Origin: a virus | Strand: one strand, 5' to 3' | Length of the DNA: 24,804 bases | Virus record (IMG/VR): IMGVR_UViG_3300025417_000087 | Coordinates: 1 to 24,804 of that record | In this document: one piece after another, positions 5,381 through 14,574 of the stretch | Layout: every line of letters starts with the position of its first letter | Position numbering within the stretch: the stretch's first letter is position 1 | The notes under the pieces: model-generated | The model's input: the letters and a program-made list of their open reading frames with translations, nothing else | Told to the model about the DNA's origin: nothing | The model's database searches: none | Made by a program: the position numbers and the translations under genes

Positions 5381-5652
5381 GTGACAAACTAATACCGTAC
5401 AGCGTTTATCTGCCGTCGGAATACTACGACAAGATCAAGCACTTGGCCAAAGAAAGAAAGGCCTCTGGTCTCATCCGAGACGCCATCTGCATGATCCTGG
5501 ACGGTGACGATGAGTTCAAAGCTGGGTACAACAAATGTGTCAGAGACGCCATCAAGGTGATCAAAGACAACAAGGACATTAAACATCTGGCCGTCAAAAA
5601 CGGTCCTGTGTCTGATGTGCTCACAAAACAAATGTTGAAGTTGTACAAATGA
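5377..5652 (+). CDS. Ribbon-helix-helix-like DNA-binding protein
   Basis: 91 residues. Residues 6-41 fit a ribbon-helix-helix: a short strand (IPYSVYLP), helix A (SEYYDKIKHLAKERK) and helix B (ASGLIRDAICMIL). The C-terminal half is charged and helical. Such phage proteins commonly act as small transcriptional regulators, so it could control this operon from the 2710-2782 gap, but no operator is proven. The ATG at 5377 has GGAGG upstream and an ATGA overlap with the preceding stop. A TTG four codons earlier is in frame but sits before that ribosome site. Confidence 0.7.
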   Translation: MSDKLIPYSVYLPSEYYDKIKHLAKERKASGLIRDAICMILDGDDEFKAGYNKCVRDAIKVIKDNKDIKHLAVKNGPVSDVLTKQMLKLYK

Positions 5653-5855
5653 GAACCGCTCATGCAATAGCCGTCTTCATCTCACGCGAGCTGGAGGACG
5701 CAATTCTGGAAGAGCCAACAGAAGTCTTTTTGGCTTTTGCTGGCCTCTTTTGCAGCATGGGGGTGCGCATGGGTGTTCCTGAAGATGACGCCATGAACCT
5801 CATTAAAAACGTCTACAAGGACGTTCTAGCCGATTCTATAGGGGAGATGCACTGA
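5649..5855 (+). CDS. Hypothetical helical protein, 68 residues
   Basis: I do not recognise the family. It is an all-helical-looking protein starting MRTAHAIAVFISRELEDAIL, with an aliphatic centre (VFLAFAGLFCSMGVRMGVPE) and an amphipathic C-terminus. The central stretch is hydrophobic but short and interrupted, so I do not call it membrane-spanning with confidence. It is coupled by ATGA to the ribbon-helix-helix gene and by a TGATG one-base overlap to the following gene. Confidence 0.65.
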   Translation: MRTAHAIAVFISRELEDAILEEPTEVFLAFAGLFCSMGVRMGVPEDDAMNLIKNVYKDVLADSIGEMH

Positions 5856-6076
5856 TGGAAGACAGAGAAAACTTTAGGGCTCTTGCGTCCATGTTTGCGC
5901 TCAATAGACTGGCGTATATGCATCACACGCAGTACCCCAATGAAGAACGCAATAAAGAAATAGCAGCTCAGGTTGCAAAACACGCCGTCATGTTTGCCGA
6001 TGCTTTACTGGACGAATTAGAACCAACGGAGGGGATCGTAGCCCTCAAGAAAAGGAAGAAGAATGTATCGGAGTAG
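5855..6076 (+). CDS. Hypothetical helical protein, 73 residues
   Basis: The family is unknown. It starts MEDRENFRALASMFALNRLA, is helical throughout and ends in a basic tail (ALKKRKKNVSE) that could touch nucleic acid. It is coupled by a one-base TGATG overlap to the upstream gene and overlaps the DUF1364-type gene by 14 bases. The preceding gene is of similar size and helical composition and the two are adjacent, so they might act together. That is only an inference from position. Confidence 0.65.
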   Translation: MEDRENFRALASMFALNRLAYMHHTQYPNEERNKEIAAQVAKHAVMFADALLDELEPTEGIVALKKRKKNVSE

Positions 6077-6371
6077 ACCGCTATTGAACGCCTGTCGTGA
6101 GCTGCCTTGCCAGCATTGCGGCACCATCGACGGGACCGTCATTGCGGCTCACTCTAACCAGCTCAGAGACGGCAAAGGACGCGGGCTTAAAGCCCACGAT
6201 TACCGTGTTGCGTCCCTGTGCTACACCTGCCACATGGAATTGGACCAGGGATCAAAACTCTCCAAACAAGAGAGGATTGATATGTTCGAGGAGGCCCATC
6301 GCAAAACGATTGGGCTCCTCTTTGAACGCGGCTTTATCGGTGTTTCTGAATCTGGGCAACCTGATCATTGA
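6063..6371 (+). CDS. DUF1364/YbcO-like HNH-type nuclease
   Basis: 102 residues. CRELPCQHCGTIDGTVIAAH gives the first Cys cluster (11, 16, 19) and His30. GKGRGLKAHDY contains His45-Asp46. ASLCYTCHMELDQG gives Cys53, Cys56 and His57, closing a zinc-bound HNH-like fold. This order matches DUF1364, whose E. coli prophage member YbcO has an HNH-like nuclease structure and lies among recombination genes, as here. A GGAAG site precedes the ATG, and the start overlaps the upstream gene by 14 bases. The 3' end overlaps the convergent giant gene by 38 bases, with no terminator between them. Confidence 0.85.
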   Translation: MYRSRPLLNACRELPCQHCGTIDGTVIAAHSNQLRDGKGRGLKAHDYRVASLCYTCHMELDQGSKLSKQERIDMFEEAHRKTIGLLFERGFIGVSESGQPDH

Positions 6372-9300
6372 ACTGCTTCATCAACATTACTTTTTGAGCT
6401 TCATTTTCCCTGATGTCTTTCATTGGGACTTTGTTTCTCAACATTACTTTTTTGTTTTGATTCATTTGATTGACAGCTTCATTGTATTGTGCGGCTGACG
6501 CATAGAACTGGGCGTCTGGATGAGCATTCATATACTTGCTTGGATCTTGTCCAGATTTTTGAATGTTTGTTATTTCATTCGCATACTTGTTCATCAACGT
6601 GATGTTGTTGTAGAACTTATCTTGAATGGCCGCCTGACTCTTTACATCGCCATAGAAACGTCCGGCAAGAGGAACCCTATACGATGGTAGCGGCTCGCTG
6701 GTAAATGGCGCCTTGAGTGTTTCTGCGGCCTTCATGACCTCACGAACAGCTCCTCCACCCAACTGACCAGCATAGTAATCCAACTCGTCAGCGGTTGGGC
6801 TGATTTTGCCTTTTGTAAACTGCGTTCCAGAAGGCGAGCTGATGTCATTCAAGAAGTGAGCAATAGCTTGACTAATGGCAGTTGCATTTTCTCGGCTACG
6901 CATAAACCCAGGCGTTGGCTTGGTTGCCATGTCCTCTTTGTAAATGGGGCGACCAAAAGCATCTTTGTTTGTGTAAACGGCAGCAATTGGATCAAGAGGT
7001 GTGGGCGTGACTTGCTGTAGGAAACTTCCAGATCCGAGTGGGTTGAAAGCATCCGCAAAAAGAGTCATCACTTGAGCTGTTGCATCTATTCCAGATTTTG
7101 CTCCGGTCATAAGATGCTGTCTGCCCAACACATACTCCGTTGCAATCCTTGCAACACCTGGGAATACATTGAATCCGGGCGGCATTGGGAAAAACAAATA
7201 TTTACCATTTGACAAGGGAAAAATAAAATTCTTGTCTTTGACGTAATCTGGTGGCTCGTCATTGTCAAATCCCATCGCAGCAAGTGCAATGGCTTGTATT
7301 ACGCCAACAATAAAACCGCCGGCCATGATTTTTCTACCGGCAGGACCGCTTAGGACTTGCGCCAATTTAACCGTGCCTTGAACCGCTGGGTTAAAGAATG
7401 CAAACAAAGCTTGCATGTAGGGCGTGTTTTGGCCCTTGCGATTAAAGTTAATGGTAATGTTTTTAGCTAAACTTGCGGCTCTATCTTCGCTCAATCCATT
7501 ATCCAAAGCAACCTTGAACACAGATAAGCGAACGGCATTTTCCATTCCATCGTTGTAATCTGACAAAAGATCAAATACAAAACGCGCGCGCCTCATTGCA
7601 GCACCACGAGTTTGTTTTTTCAATTCTCTTTCAATGATGGTGGTATCTTTACCACTAAACTTGCCTCGAGCAAAAGCTTCCCTAAAGCCAGTTGTTCCTC
7701 CAGCTCGACGCATTCTGTCATACATGTCAGACCAATACGTTGTCAAGGCTTGGTTTTTACGGGCTGCGCGCTCATTGCCAATGATTGCAAACATTGCGGG
7801 AAAGACGTGCGACAAAACTTCTTTTTGTTTGCCAGCCAAAGGTGTATTGGTCAAATTGAAGATTGCGCCTTGAGCATCTCGAGCAAAGTTAATTACACCA
7901 AAGACTGGGTTGAATTGTGTGTTAACCGATGCAAACCATCTGGTCACCATTGCTGTTGTGCCAAGTATTCCGCCCAGCGTTTGAGGGTCAAGATTACTTA
8001 ATGCGGCCGCCATTCTCATGGCTTTTTCATCTTTTGTATTGAAGAAAACGTAGCGATCTTTACCGTTGATACGGACTGGGAATACGTTATCGCTGTTTCT
8101 AAGCGCAGGATTGATTCTGTAAACCACCTTGCCGGTTACTGGATCAATGCTGGGTGTGGTTGGCTCTTGAATAAAGTTTTGCGCAACATTAACAGGAAGA
8201 CCCATGCTAATCAGCTCTTTGTACAAAGCGGTCTTGTCTTTGATTGCATCAGGATTAACTGGCAGCCAAAAGTCTGGGTTGGGATTCTTCAACGCCAATC
8301 CATACAGGGCTCGACCAACTCTTGCTTTTTCAGAGCGAATGATTGCGCTTTCACGTTGCATAGCAATGTTGGCCAAGATGTCTACAACAGTCTTGGTTGA
8401 TCCGTATGCGCGCTTAGAGGCCGATCCCTTGACCTGGAAACCTTTTCCAAGACCAGAACCGTGGTGCTTGAAGTCAAGCTCTTCCTGATCCCTCATTAGT
8501 GGAACATAGTGCTCGTATGCGTTGTTCCAGTTATCAATGACATCTTGTGTCTCAAGACCATTATCAACAAGAATTTGCTGTGTTTTCTTGATGATCTTGT
8601 CAATTTTTTCAGCAACTTTTTTGAGTTTGGTTTCTTTTTTTGGATCAAGATTTGCAAAATAAGCTCTGGCCGCAATGGTACTAATTCCAGATCCAGGGTT
8701 TTGGTTTACATCAGAAAACCTATCATTGATCTTTGCAATAGCATCGTTGCGCTCTTCGGCGGTGCGATTGTGCAAATACTGTTCAATTTCTGGAATCGTA
8801 AGGTTTTCCTTGATTGCATCAGAAATAACTGGGCTAAGCTCATCATCCAAAAAGTCTTTAACGGCATTTGCTGTACGGCCGTGATACAGCTCTTCTTTCA
8901 TATAAACATCAAACGCATCATCAATTGCGCCAATGCTTTTCTTGATTGCCGCTTGCACTTTTCTTGTGTCAACATGTTTGTCCACAATGGCGTGGTCAAT
9001 CGTGTCAATCAAATGGCCAATTTTTGTTTCCGGCTCAAGTTCCCAGCGAGAATTTCCAACTGGCTTGCCGTAAATATTTCGTTTGGGAGGGGGAAGACCT
9101 GGGAATAATTGCCCTTGTGGTCCTATAGGAGTTCCTCCACCTCCTTGATTGACTTGGCCGGGGCCACCAGCTTGTCCAGCTGTTGGTACAGGGAGTAGGC
9201 TTCCTTGTCTCCCTCCTGCTTGTACAGCTGAAGGTTGGTTGACACCCACCCCTTTAGCTGGTCCAGATGTACTTGAGGCTGAGGATTTGCCGTAATCTTC

Positions 9301-12300
9301 AAGAGACTTTGAAGTGTTCTGTGTAGTAGATTTTCCATATGCTTCCTTCATTGCAGCAAATGCGGATTCATGACGAGTCAAGGTATCCAATATGGCATCG
9401 CGATAATAATCAAGCATACCACTATCGGCAAGATAGTTGGCAACTTTTATCATCTGATTGTTATGCCCAACGCCGTGGTCCATGTCTGCCGTGTGGGCAA
9501 TCTCATGGATCATTGTAATGAGGATGGTCTCCCTGGCGCTAAACAAGCTTTTCTGTCCAAAATCATAGAACGGGTTAACAAACACGCCCTTATATGGAAC
9601 TCTGATGTGTACACCACCATACTTTTTATCAATTGAAATACCGCCAAAGAAAAGATTCTCAGGCTTGAGCATGTCGTATCTGTATAGGCCGCTCTTGGAA
9701 AGATCTTCTTTCATCTCAACCAACAATGTGCCCAGCTCTGCAAAGAACTTTTCTGGATCGCCGTACTGCCTACCAATCTCAAGATAATCAACGTTTGTGT
9801 TGTTATGAAAGACTGGCAGCTTTGGATCCTGCTTCATTTCGAGCATGAAATCGGCCATTTTTGGCGCTTCTTTTTCAGCCTTGAAGGTGGATTCTTTCTT
9901 TTGATCTTCTGGCTTAACCAACTCTTTGCCGGTTTTTGTCTTAACAAAACCATCGCTCACATAAATTTCTTTTGGTACAGCTGGTGGTTCAAATTTCTTT
10001 TCGTTTGCACCGCTTCTTGTATCAAAAGCTTTTTTGAGTTTTTTAGATGCATCTGCCACATCTGCGCCAGCCTCAATACGAGGCATTGAAACAATGCCCT
10101 TGAAGTTTTCTTGCAGGTCTTTGGCTTCATTGCCCATTGCCACTTGTTTTAAGTATTGGCCAAGAGACTTGATGTCTTTCTCTATGCGCGCCTTGAAACG
10201 CTCGCGGCTGTTTTCAAATGGATAATCTGGGTGTTTCGCATCTACATCTGGTTTGACGTTGATCAGAATATCATAGGGAATGACCTCTGAATCATTTAAA
10301 GCGAAGTCATTCTTAAATTGATATACGCCGCTGGACAAAACTTTGTGATTTGGCCTATTTGTATATCCGCTTGATTCTTTTCTTTCAACACCAAAATAAA
10401 CATCTGCATCACCCCACGAGAAGTGAACAGTTGTTAACTTGGGCATTTTGTCTTGATTGAAATTAACACCAATTGGTAACGTTTCTTTTTCACCATTGAA
10501 ATCAACGTTAACTTCGACAGGACCAACAAGCGGTTGAGTCAATGCGTCAAGTGATTCTATGCTCCAAGGAAACCAAATGCCTTTTTGTTCGCCAGTTTTA
10601 GGATCGGTGTAATTTTCTGGAATGGTAACTGTTACAGATGTGCCATGCTCTTTTTCTGGAGCTTTGGTTTTCTTGATATCAAACTTGCTATCAGCAATAG
10701 CCTGAGAATCAGTGTCAACGGTGGTCCTAATTCCATCTCTAACGGTATCGAGCTTGAGTCTTTCAGAGCCCAACATAAAGCCCATCTTGGCTAAACCCAA
10801 TCCGCCACTACGTTCTTTTGGATCAAGATCAGACTTATCAGATCCGGCCACAGTAAAAAACGCATCTTTCACAATACTTGGCGTCATGCCTCGAGCATTA
10901 TCTTTAACAGTAATTGTTCTATCAGCGGCATTGACAACAATGTCAATCTTTCCAACTTTAACAATGCCTAATTTGACTGCCGCCTTGGACGCATCAAAAG
11001 CGTTTTGCAGCAATTCTTTTACAGATACGTCTGCTATATTGGCTGCATACATGTTGGCGCCCAGGAGCTTGATTAAGCCGCCCATATCGGCGTTTAACTT
11101 ACCCTTTTCTGTGCCCGTCTCTTTATCGGATGCTTTAGACGCAGAAGCTTTTGGCTCTCTACCGGGTCTAAATTCAAACGATAGAGATTTTGCTGGCACA
11201 CGCTGGTAAGCTTTTGGATTTGTTGCGCTATCTGGCTTAAACTTAACGTAATCACCTTCGACGCCAAGAACAATACCTGGAACTGTTCCAAGTGTTACAT
11301 GATCTCCAGGCAAAAATTCTTGAGATTTTTTATCTACAGCATCATGTATTTTGTCATTCAAAGCTTCCATTTCGGCGGGCTTTGCTTCTACTTTGGGCTG
11401 GCCAAACAAATCCTCTTGACCACGAGCAGCTGCTTGATCGGCGGGCCTATCGCTACCGGTTAAAGTAAAGTCACTAACGCCTTCGTTTGCCTTGGCGCGA
11501 GCTTCTGCTTCACGCTCGGCTTTGGCGCGTTCTTCTTTAGCGCGCTCCTTGGCCCTTACTTCATCGGGGGTTTCGCTTTTGAGTGCCAGTTCATTTTCAC
11601 CTGGTTCAGAAACTCCAGCCTCGTGTTCGGGCTCATAGACCTGATTAGCTTGATCAGCTTTTCTTTGCTCATCGGCGGCTTCTTCAATGAGGAGATTGAC
11701 ATCTTTTAACTCCAGTTGTTCTTTTACTAAATCTTCTAATTCTTTGATGTTGCCTTCGATGTAATCAATATCGCCGGTCAGTCTTTCAATTTCTTGCTCG
11801 GCATCATACGTCATGTATTTGCCGGACTGCAATTTTTCTATGATGTATTGCTCTGACTGTTGCGGGTCAAAAGTAGGAGACTTGTAGCGCATATCATGAG
11901 GCAAATAGTCTTCTATTGCGCTACCGCTTACAATATCAACAAGCCTTCCTTCATCATTTGGGCTTTTGAGCTGTAGAAAATGGTTTTCAGGGCTTATGTT
12001 TTTAATTTCAGATAAACTCAGAGATTTTCTAAGAGCGCCAAAAAGACCGCCTTCTTTTTGCAAACGAGCTTTTTTTCTTCGTGCAACTTCAAGATCTTTA
12101 TTTCTTTCCTCCAAATCCATTTGCTCTTGTGTTTTTGGATATGGCAGATCTTCAATTGCGGGACGAACTTTACGAACTTGTGGTTTGGCTTCTTTTTTCT
12201 TGATGTCACCCAATAATTTTCGCGCGTCTTTTACAGCCTTGTCGTGCTCGATCAAAGCTTTGTTCAATTCTTTTTGCGCAGCTTGAATAGCTCTGTTTTG

Positions 12301-14565
12301 TTCGCCAGGTGTTTTTTTGTTTTTTCTGGATGATTCCTCGGCAACAATCTGACCTTTTTCATTTATGGCATTTGACGCATTATTCAGTTTTTCAATCGCA
12401 TTTTGATGTGCGTCAGGATCTTTTGCTGTTGGCAAGGCCTCAGCAAGCCTTTGAACGTATCCATTTGCTGTATTGATGGCGCCAACCGCAGTTTTAGATA
12501 TGCCCTCCAAAACAGGCAAAGGTGTAATAGCAGATTCAGAAACGCCAATTTTGGGCTTAACTTCTGGAATTTCTTCTTTTGGAACAACCAACAATTGATC
12601 GGGTGTAAATCCTTTGAGATCATCAATGTTTTTGATTAATACAGGATTTTCTTCATCTTGCTCATGGAATCCATAAACGGTATCACCATCACTGTGAGCT
12701 TTTTCTGCTTCTTGTTTTGTTTGAACAGGCTCTCCCTTATCCGCAATTTCCTCAAGAGTATGAGGAGCAGGTTGGGCAGCGGGCGCAGCTTGAGGCTCAG
12801 TGCGAGCAATAGTTTGGTTGGCAGTATCCGTAGATGATGTCGCATTGGTAATTTCTTTGCCATTCAACTCATCCAACATGGCTTGAGTGTCTTGGCTATT
12901 AGATGGAGGAGCAACATCTCCTTCTTTTGGCTCTTGCAAAACTTTCTCGGCGGCTTCCTGTTTTTCAATGTTTGCAGCCGTTAAAGGCGGTCTCTGCATC
13001 TCTTCTGGAGCAAACTGAGCATATGCATACGAGTTGGGATTTAAACGCGCTACAACGTCTTTATTGATGCCCTCTTGTGTAAATTCAGCGTTGGCAACAT
13101 CTTTTTTGATGGCGTTTGCAACAGCAAGATTGCGACCAAACTCAGTTTTCTCGAGCTGTCTTTGAGCCGCTTGCGTGCCTTTTGTGGCGCCAATAGCAGC
13201 ACCGGCAGTAGCGCCAGACTGAATAACTGTTTGTCTCAAGGTCTCAGCAAGCTGTTCATAAAGATCAGCCATACTTGGATTTTTGTTTGTGCCTATTCCT
13301 GGCAATATATCAATCCCATATTGGGTGGCAGTTGTTGCAAGCTCAGTAGGAAGCTCATGAGCAATCGCATTCATAAAATAGGCGGCAACGTCGTTTGCAG
13401 TAACTGGCTTTTTGTTTGGGGCTTCTTTGAACAATGTTTTCAATCCAGCCAATGACTTAGGCATACCAAATTGCTCAAACATAACTTCTGCGGCCGCTTG
13501 CAAACCAGCTCTTGCTGATGCTGCTACCGGGTCAAGACCAGCTTGCCTGCCTTCGCCATAAGCTTGGCCATACTGCTGAACGCCAGCAAACGCCAACATT
13601 GGTGCGGCAGTACCGGTAATTGTTCCAATTGCCATAACTGGAGCTTGAGTAGCAAGCGTGGCAATTGCATGTTGAGCCGACTTTTCAAATAGGCTTGGTC
13701 CAGTTGGCACATTGGCGCCTTTCTCGGACTCAACCCTTTGAGCGCCCATCAGATCTTTGGACATTTGGGTATCGCCAATCAGGTCAGCATAGTTTTGCAT
13801 CAAGCCCATGCCTGTTTGCGCAAGCTGTGATTTAGCTTCAGCGCCAACTCGAGTTAAGAATCCAGCCCCTTCAAGTTCTTTTGCCTGTTCTTGGACAGCT
13901 TTATCAGCTTGTTCACCAACAATATCAGGAGTCATTTGTTGAAAATCAGGACGAGATTGGCCTCTTAATGCGTCTAGTCTGGCTTGATTGATAGAATCTT
14001 GAGCGTTAAGCCCTTGACTTGCATAGCGATCAGCTTGAGTTTCAAGTCTTAAATCAGTAGCAAACTTTGCTTTTTCAGGCTGCAAGTCCATTGCTTTATA
14101 GCGGTCAGAAATGATCTTTGCCGCTCTGCCGCCAACAGTATTTTCTTGCTGAGTCAATCTATCAATGGTCTGCTGCCTTTTATCTAAATCCATTGCATCC
14201 AAATTCTTTTGCATGTTTGCAATAAAGTTTGGATTAAGACCTTGCAGGTTTTCTTGTGGCAGCTGAGTGCCAGCCAATACGCTTTGATATTCTGGCCTTT
14301 GAACATTGGCTATGGCAGACGCAAAATCATCCCCCATAGGGCTGCCAAGACTTGGTTCGGGCGCTTGTTGAACAGGCTGCGCTGGTACTTTTACCAATTG
14401 CTTGTCTGGCACGGAAATTGCCGAGTCATTTGCAGGCGTTTCTTTGGGCAATAAATCCTGCAAATTGCTGGAAATCAATTGCATCGCTTGATCAGGCGTT
14501 GTGCCTTCAGGGACCTCAAAGCGACCTATGCGACCGTCAGGCAATTCAAATCTTGCGATTGGCAT
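6334..14565 (-). CDS. Giant phage polyvalent (ejected) protein: GHKL ATPase, HExxH and LPD38-like regions
   Basis: 2743 residues, one unbroken frame. The N-terminus (FELPDGRIGRFEVPEGTTPD) is a tag common at the start of phage internal/tail proteins. Hydrophobic Ala/Gly-rich helices follow around 300-335, and charged coiled-coil segments lie up to about 1030. An SH3-like stretch (PGDHVTLGTVPGIVLGVEGD) comes before a GHKL/Bergerat ATPase at about 1150-1330: N-box ELLQNAFDAS (Glu1184, Asn1188), DNARGM (Asp1222), GGLGLAKMGF (1254 on). A zinc-metallopeptidase-like HEIAH sits at 1687-1691, and a Gly/Pro-rich linker is near 1770-1830. The C-terminal third includes FNRKGQNTPYMQALFAFFNP (2374 on), typical of the LPD38 region of large polyvalent proteins, then a membrane-like segment near 2415-2432. 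Such proteins are thought to be packaged and injected to modify the host. AGGA precedes the ATG. It is the last gene of the late operon. Confidence 0.9.
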   Translation of the reverse strand: MPIARFELPDGRIGRFEVPEGTTPDQAMQLISSNLQDLLPKETPANDSAISVPDKQLVKVPAQPVQQAPEPSLGSPMGDDFASAIANVQRPEYQSVLAGTQLPQENLQGLNPNFIANMQKNLDAMDLDKRQQTIDRLTQQENTVGGRAAKIISDRYKAMDLQPEKAKFATDLRLETQADRYASQGLNAQDSINQARLDALRGQSRPDFQQMTPDIVGEQADKAVQEQAKELEGAGFLTRVGAEAKSQLAQTGMGLMQNYADLIGDTQMSKDLMGAQRVESEKGANVPTGPSLFEKSAQHAIATLATQAPVMAIGTITGTAAPMLAFAGVQQYGQAYGEGRQAGLDPVAASARAGLQAAAEVMFEQFGMPKSLAGLKTLFKEAPNKKPVTANDVAAYFMNAIAHELPTELATTATQYGIDILPGIGTNKNPSMADLYEQLAETLRQTVIQSGATAGAAIGATKGTQAAQRQLEKTEFGRNLAVANAIKKDVANAEFTQEGINKDVVARLNPNSYAYAQFAPEEMQRPPLTAANIEKQEAAEKVLQEPKEGDVAPPSNSQDTQAMLDELNGKEITNATSSTDTANQTIARTEPQAAPAAQPAPHTLEEIADKGEPVQTKQEAEKAHSDGDTVYGFHEQDEENPVLIKNIDDLKGFTPDQLLVVPKEEIPEVKPKIGVSESAITPLPVLEGISKTAVGAINTANGYVQRLAEALPTAKDPDAHQNAIEKLNNASNAINEKGQIVAEESSRKNKKTPGEQNRAIQAAQKELNKALIEHDKAVKDARKLLGDIKKKEAKPQVRKVRPAIEDLPYPKTQEQMDLEERNKDLEVARRKKARLQKEGGLFGALRKSLSLSEIKNISPENHFLQLKSPNDEGRLVDIVSGSAIEDYLPHDMRYKSPTFDPQQSEQYIIEKLQSGKYMTYDAEQEIERLTGDIDYIEGNIKELEDLVKEQLELKDVNLLIEEAADEQRKADQANQVYEPEHEAGVSEPGENELALKSETPDEVRAKERAKEERAKAEREAEARAKANEGVSDFTLTGSDRPADQAAARGQEDLFGQPKVEAKPAEMEALNDKIHDAVDKKSQEFLPGDHVTLGTVPGIVLGVEGDYVKFKPDSATNPKAYQRVPAKSLSFEFRPGREPKASASKASDKETGTEKGKLNADMGGLIKLLGANMYAANIADVSVKELLQNAFDASKAAVKLGIVKVGKIDIVVNAADRTITVKDNARGMTPSIVKDAFFTVAGSDKSDLDPKERSGGLGLAKMGFMLGSERLKLDTVRDGIRTTVDTDSQAIADSKFDIKKTKAPEKEHGTSVTVTIPENYTDPKTGEQKGIWFPWSIESLDALTQPLVGPVEVNVDFNGEKETLPIGVNFNQDKMPKLTTVHFSWGDADVYFGVERKESSGYTNRPNHKVLSSGVYQFKNDFALNDSEVIPYDILINVKPDVDAKHPDYPFENSRERFKARIEKDIKSLGQYLKQVAMGNEAKDLQENFKGIVSMPRIEAGADVADASKKLKKAFDTRSGANEKKFEPPAVPKEIYVSDGFVKTKTGKELVKPEDQKKESTFKAEKEAPKMADFMLEMKQDPKLPVFHNNTNVDYLEIGRQYGDPEKFFAELGTLLVEMKEDLSKSGLYRYDMLKPENLFFGGISIDKKYGGVHIRVPYKGVFVNPFYDFGQKSLFSARETILITMIHEIAHTADMDHGVGHNNQMIKVANYLADSGMLDYYRDAILDTLTRHESAFAAMKEAYGKSTTQNTSKSLEDYGKSSASSTSGPAKGVGVNQPSAVQAGGRQGSLLPVPTAGQAGGPGQVNQGGGGTPIGPQGQLFPGLPPPKRNIYGKPVGNSRWELEPETKIGHLIDTIDHAIVDKHVDTRKVQAAIKKSIGAIDDAFDVYMKEELYHGRTANAVKDFLDDELSPVISDAIKENLTIPEIEQYLHNRTAEERNDAIAKINDRFSDVNQNPGSGISTIAARAYFANLDPKKETKLKKVAEKIDKIIKKTQQILVDNGLETQDVIDNWNNAYEHYVPLMRDQEELDFKHHGSGLGKGFQVKGSASKRAYGSTKTVVDILANIAMQRESAIIRSEKARVGRALYGLALKNPNPDFWLPVNPDAIKDKTALYKELISMGLPVNVAQNFIQEPTTPSIDPVTGKVVYRINPALRNSDNVFPVRINGKDRYVFFNTKDEKAMRMAAALSNLDPQTLGGILGTTAMVTRWFASVNTQFNPVFGVINFARDAQGAIFNLTNTPLAGKQKEVLSHVFPAMFAIIGNERAARKNQALTTYWSDMYDRMRRAGGTTGFREAFARGKFSGKDTTIIERELKKQTRGAAMRRARFVFDLLSDYNDGMENAVRLSVFKVALDNGLSEDRAASLAKNITINFNRKGQNTPYMQALFAFFNPAVQGTVKLAQVLSGPAGRKIMAGGFIVGVIQAIALAAMGFDNDEPPDYVKDKNFIFPLSNGKYLFFPMPPGFNVFPGVARIATEYVLGRQHLMTGAKSGIDATAQVMTLFADAFNPLGSGSFLQQVTPTPLDPIAAVYTNKDAFGRPIYKEDMATKPTPGFMRSRENATAISQAIAHFLNDISSPSGTQFTKGKISPTADELDYYAGQLGGGAVREVMKAAETLKAPFTSEPLPSYRVPLAGRFYGDVKSQAAIQDKFYNNITLMNKYANEITNIQKSGQDPSKYMNAHPDAQFYASAAQYNEAVNQMNQNKKVMLRNKVPMKDIRENEAQKVMLMKQFNDQVAQIQKHR

Positions 14566-14574
14566 GGCTTATCC

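Noticed and set aside
8509-9108. Plus-strand 199-codon frame opposite the giant gene
   Set aside because: It is antisense to the well-supported polyvalent protein. The Cys/Phe/Asn-rich composition is typical of a shadow frame and there is no ribosome site.
10712-11209. Plus-strand 165-codon frame opposite the ATPase domain
   Set aside because: The opposite strand carries intact GHKL motifs. This frame is Ser/Leu-rich shadow sequence.
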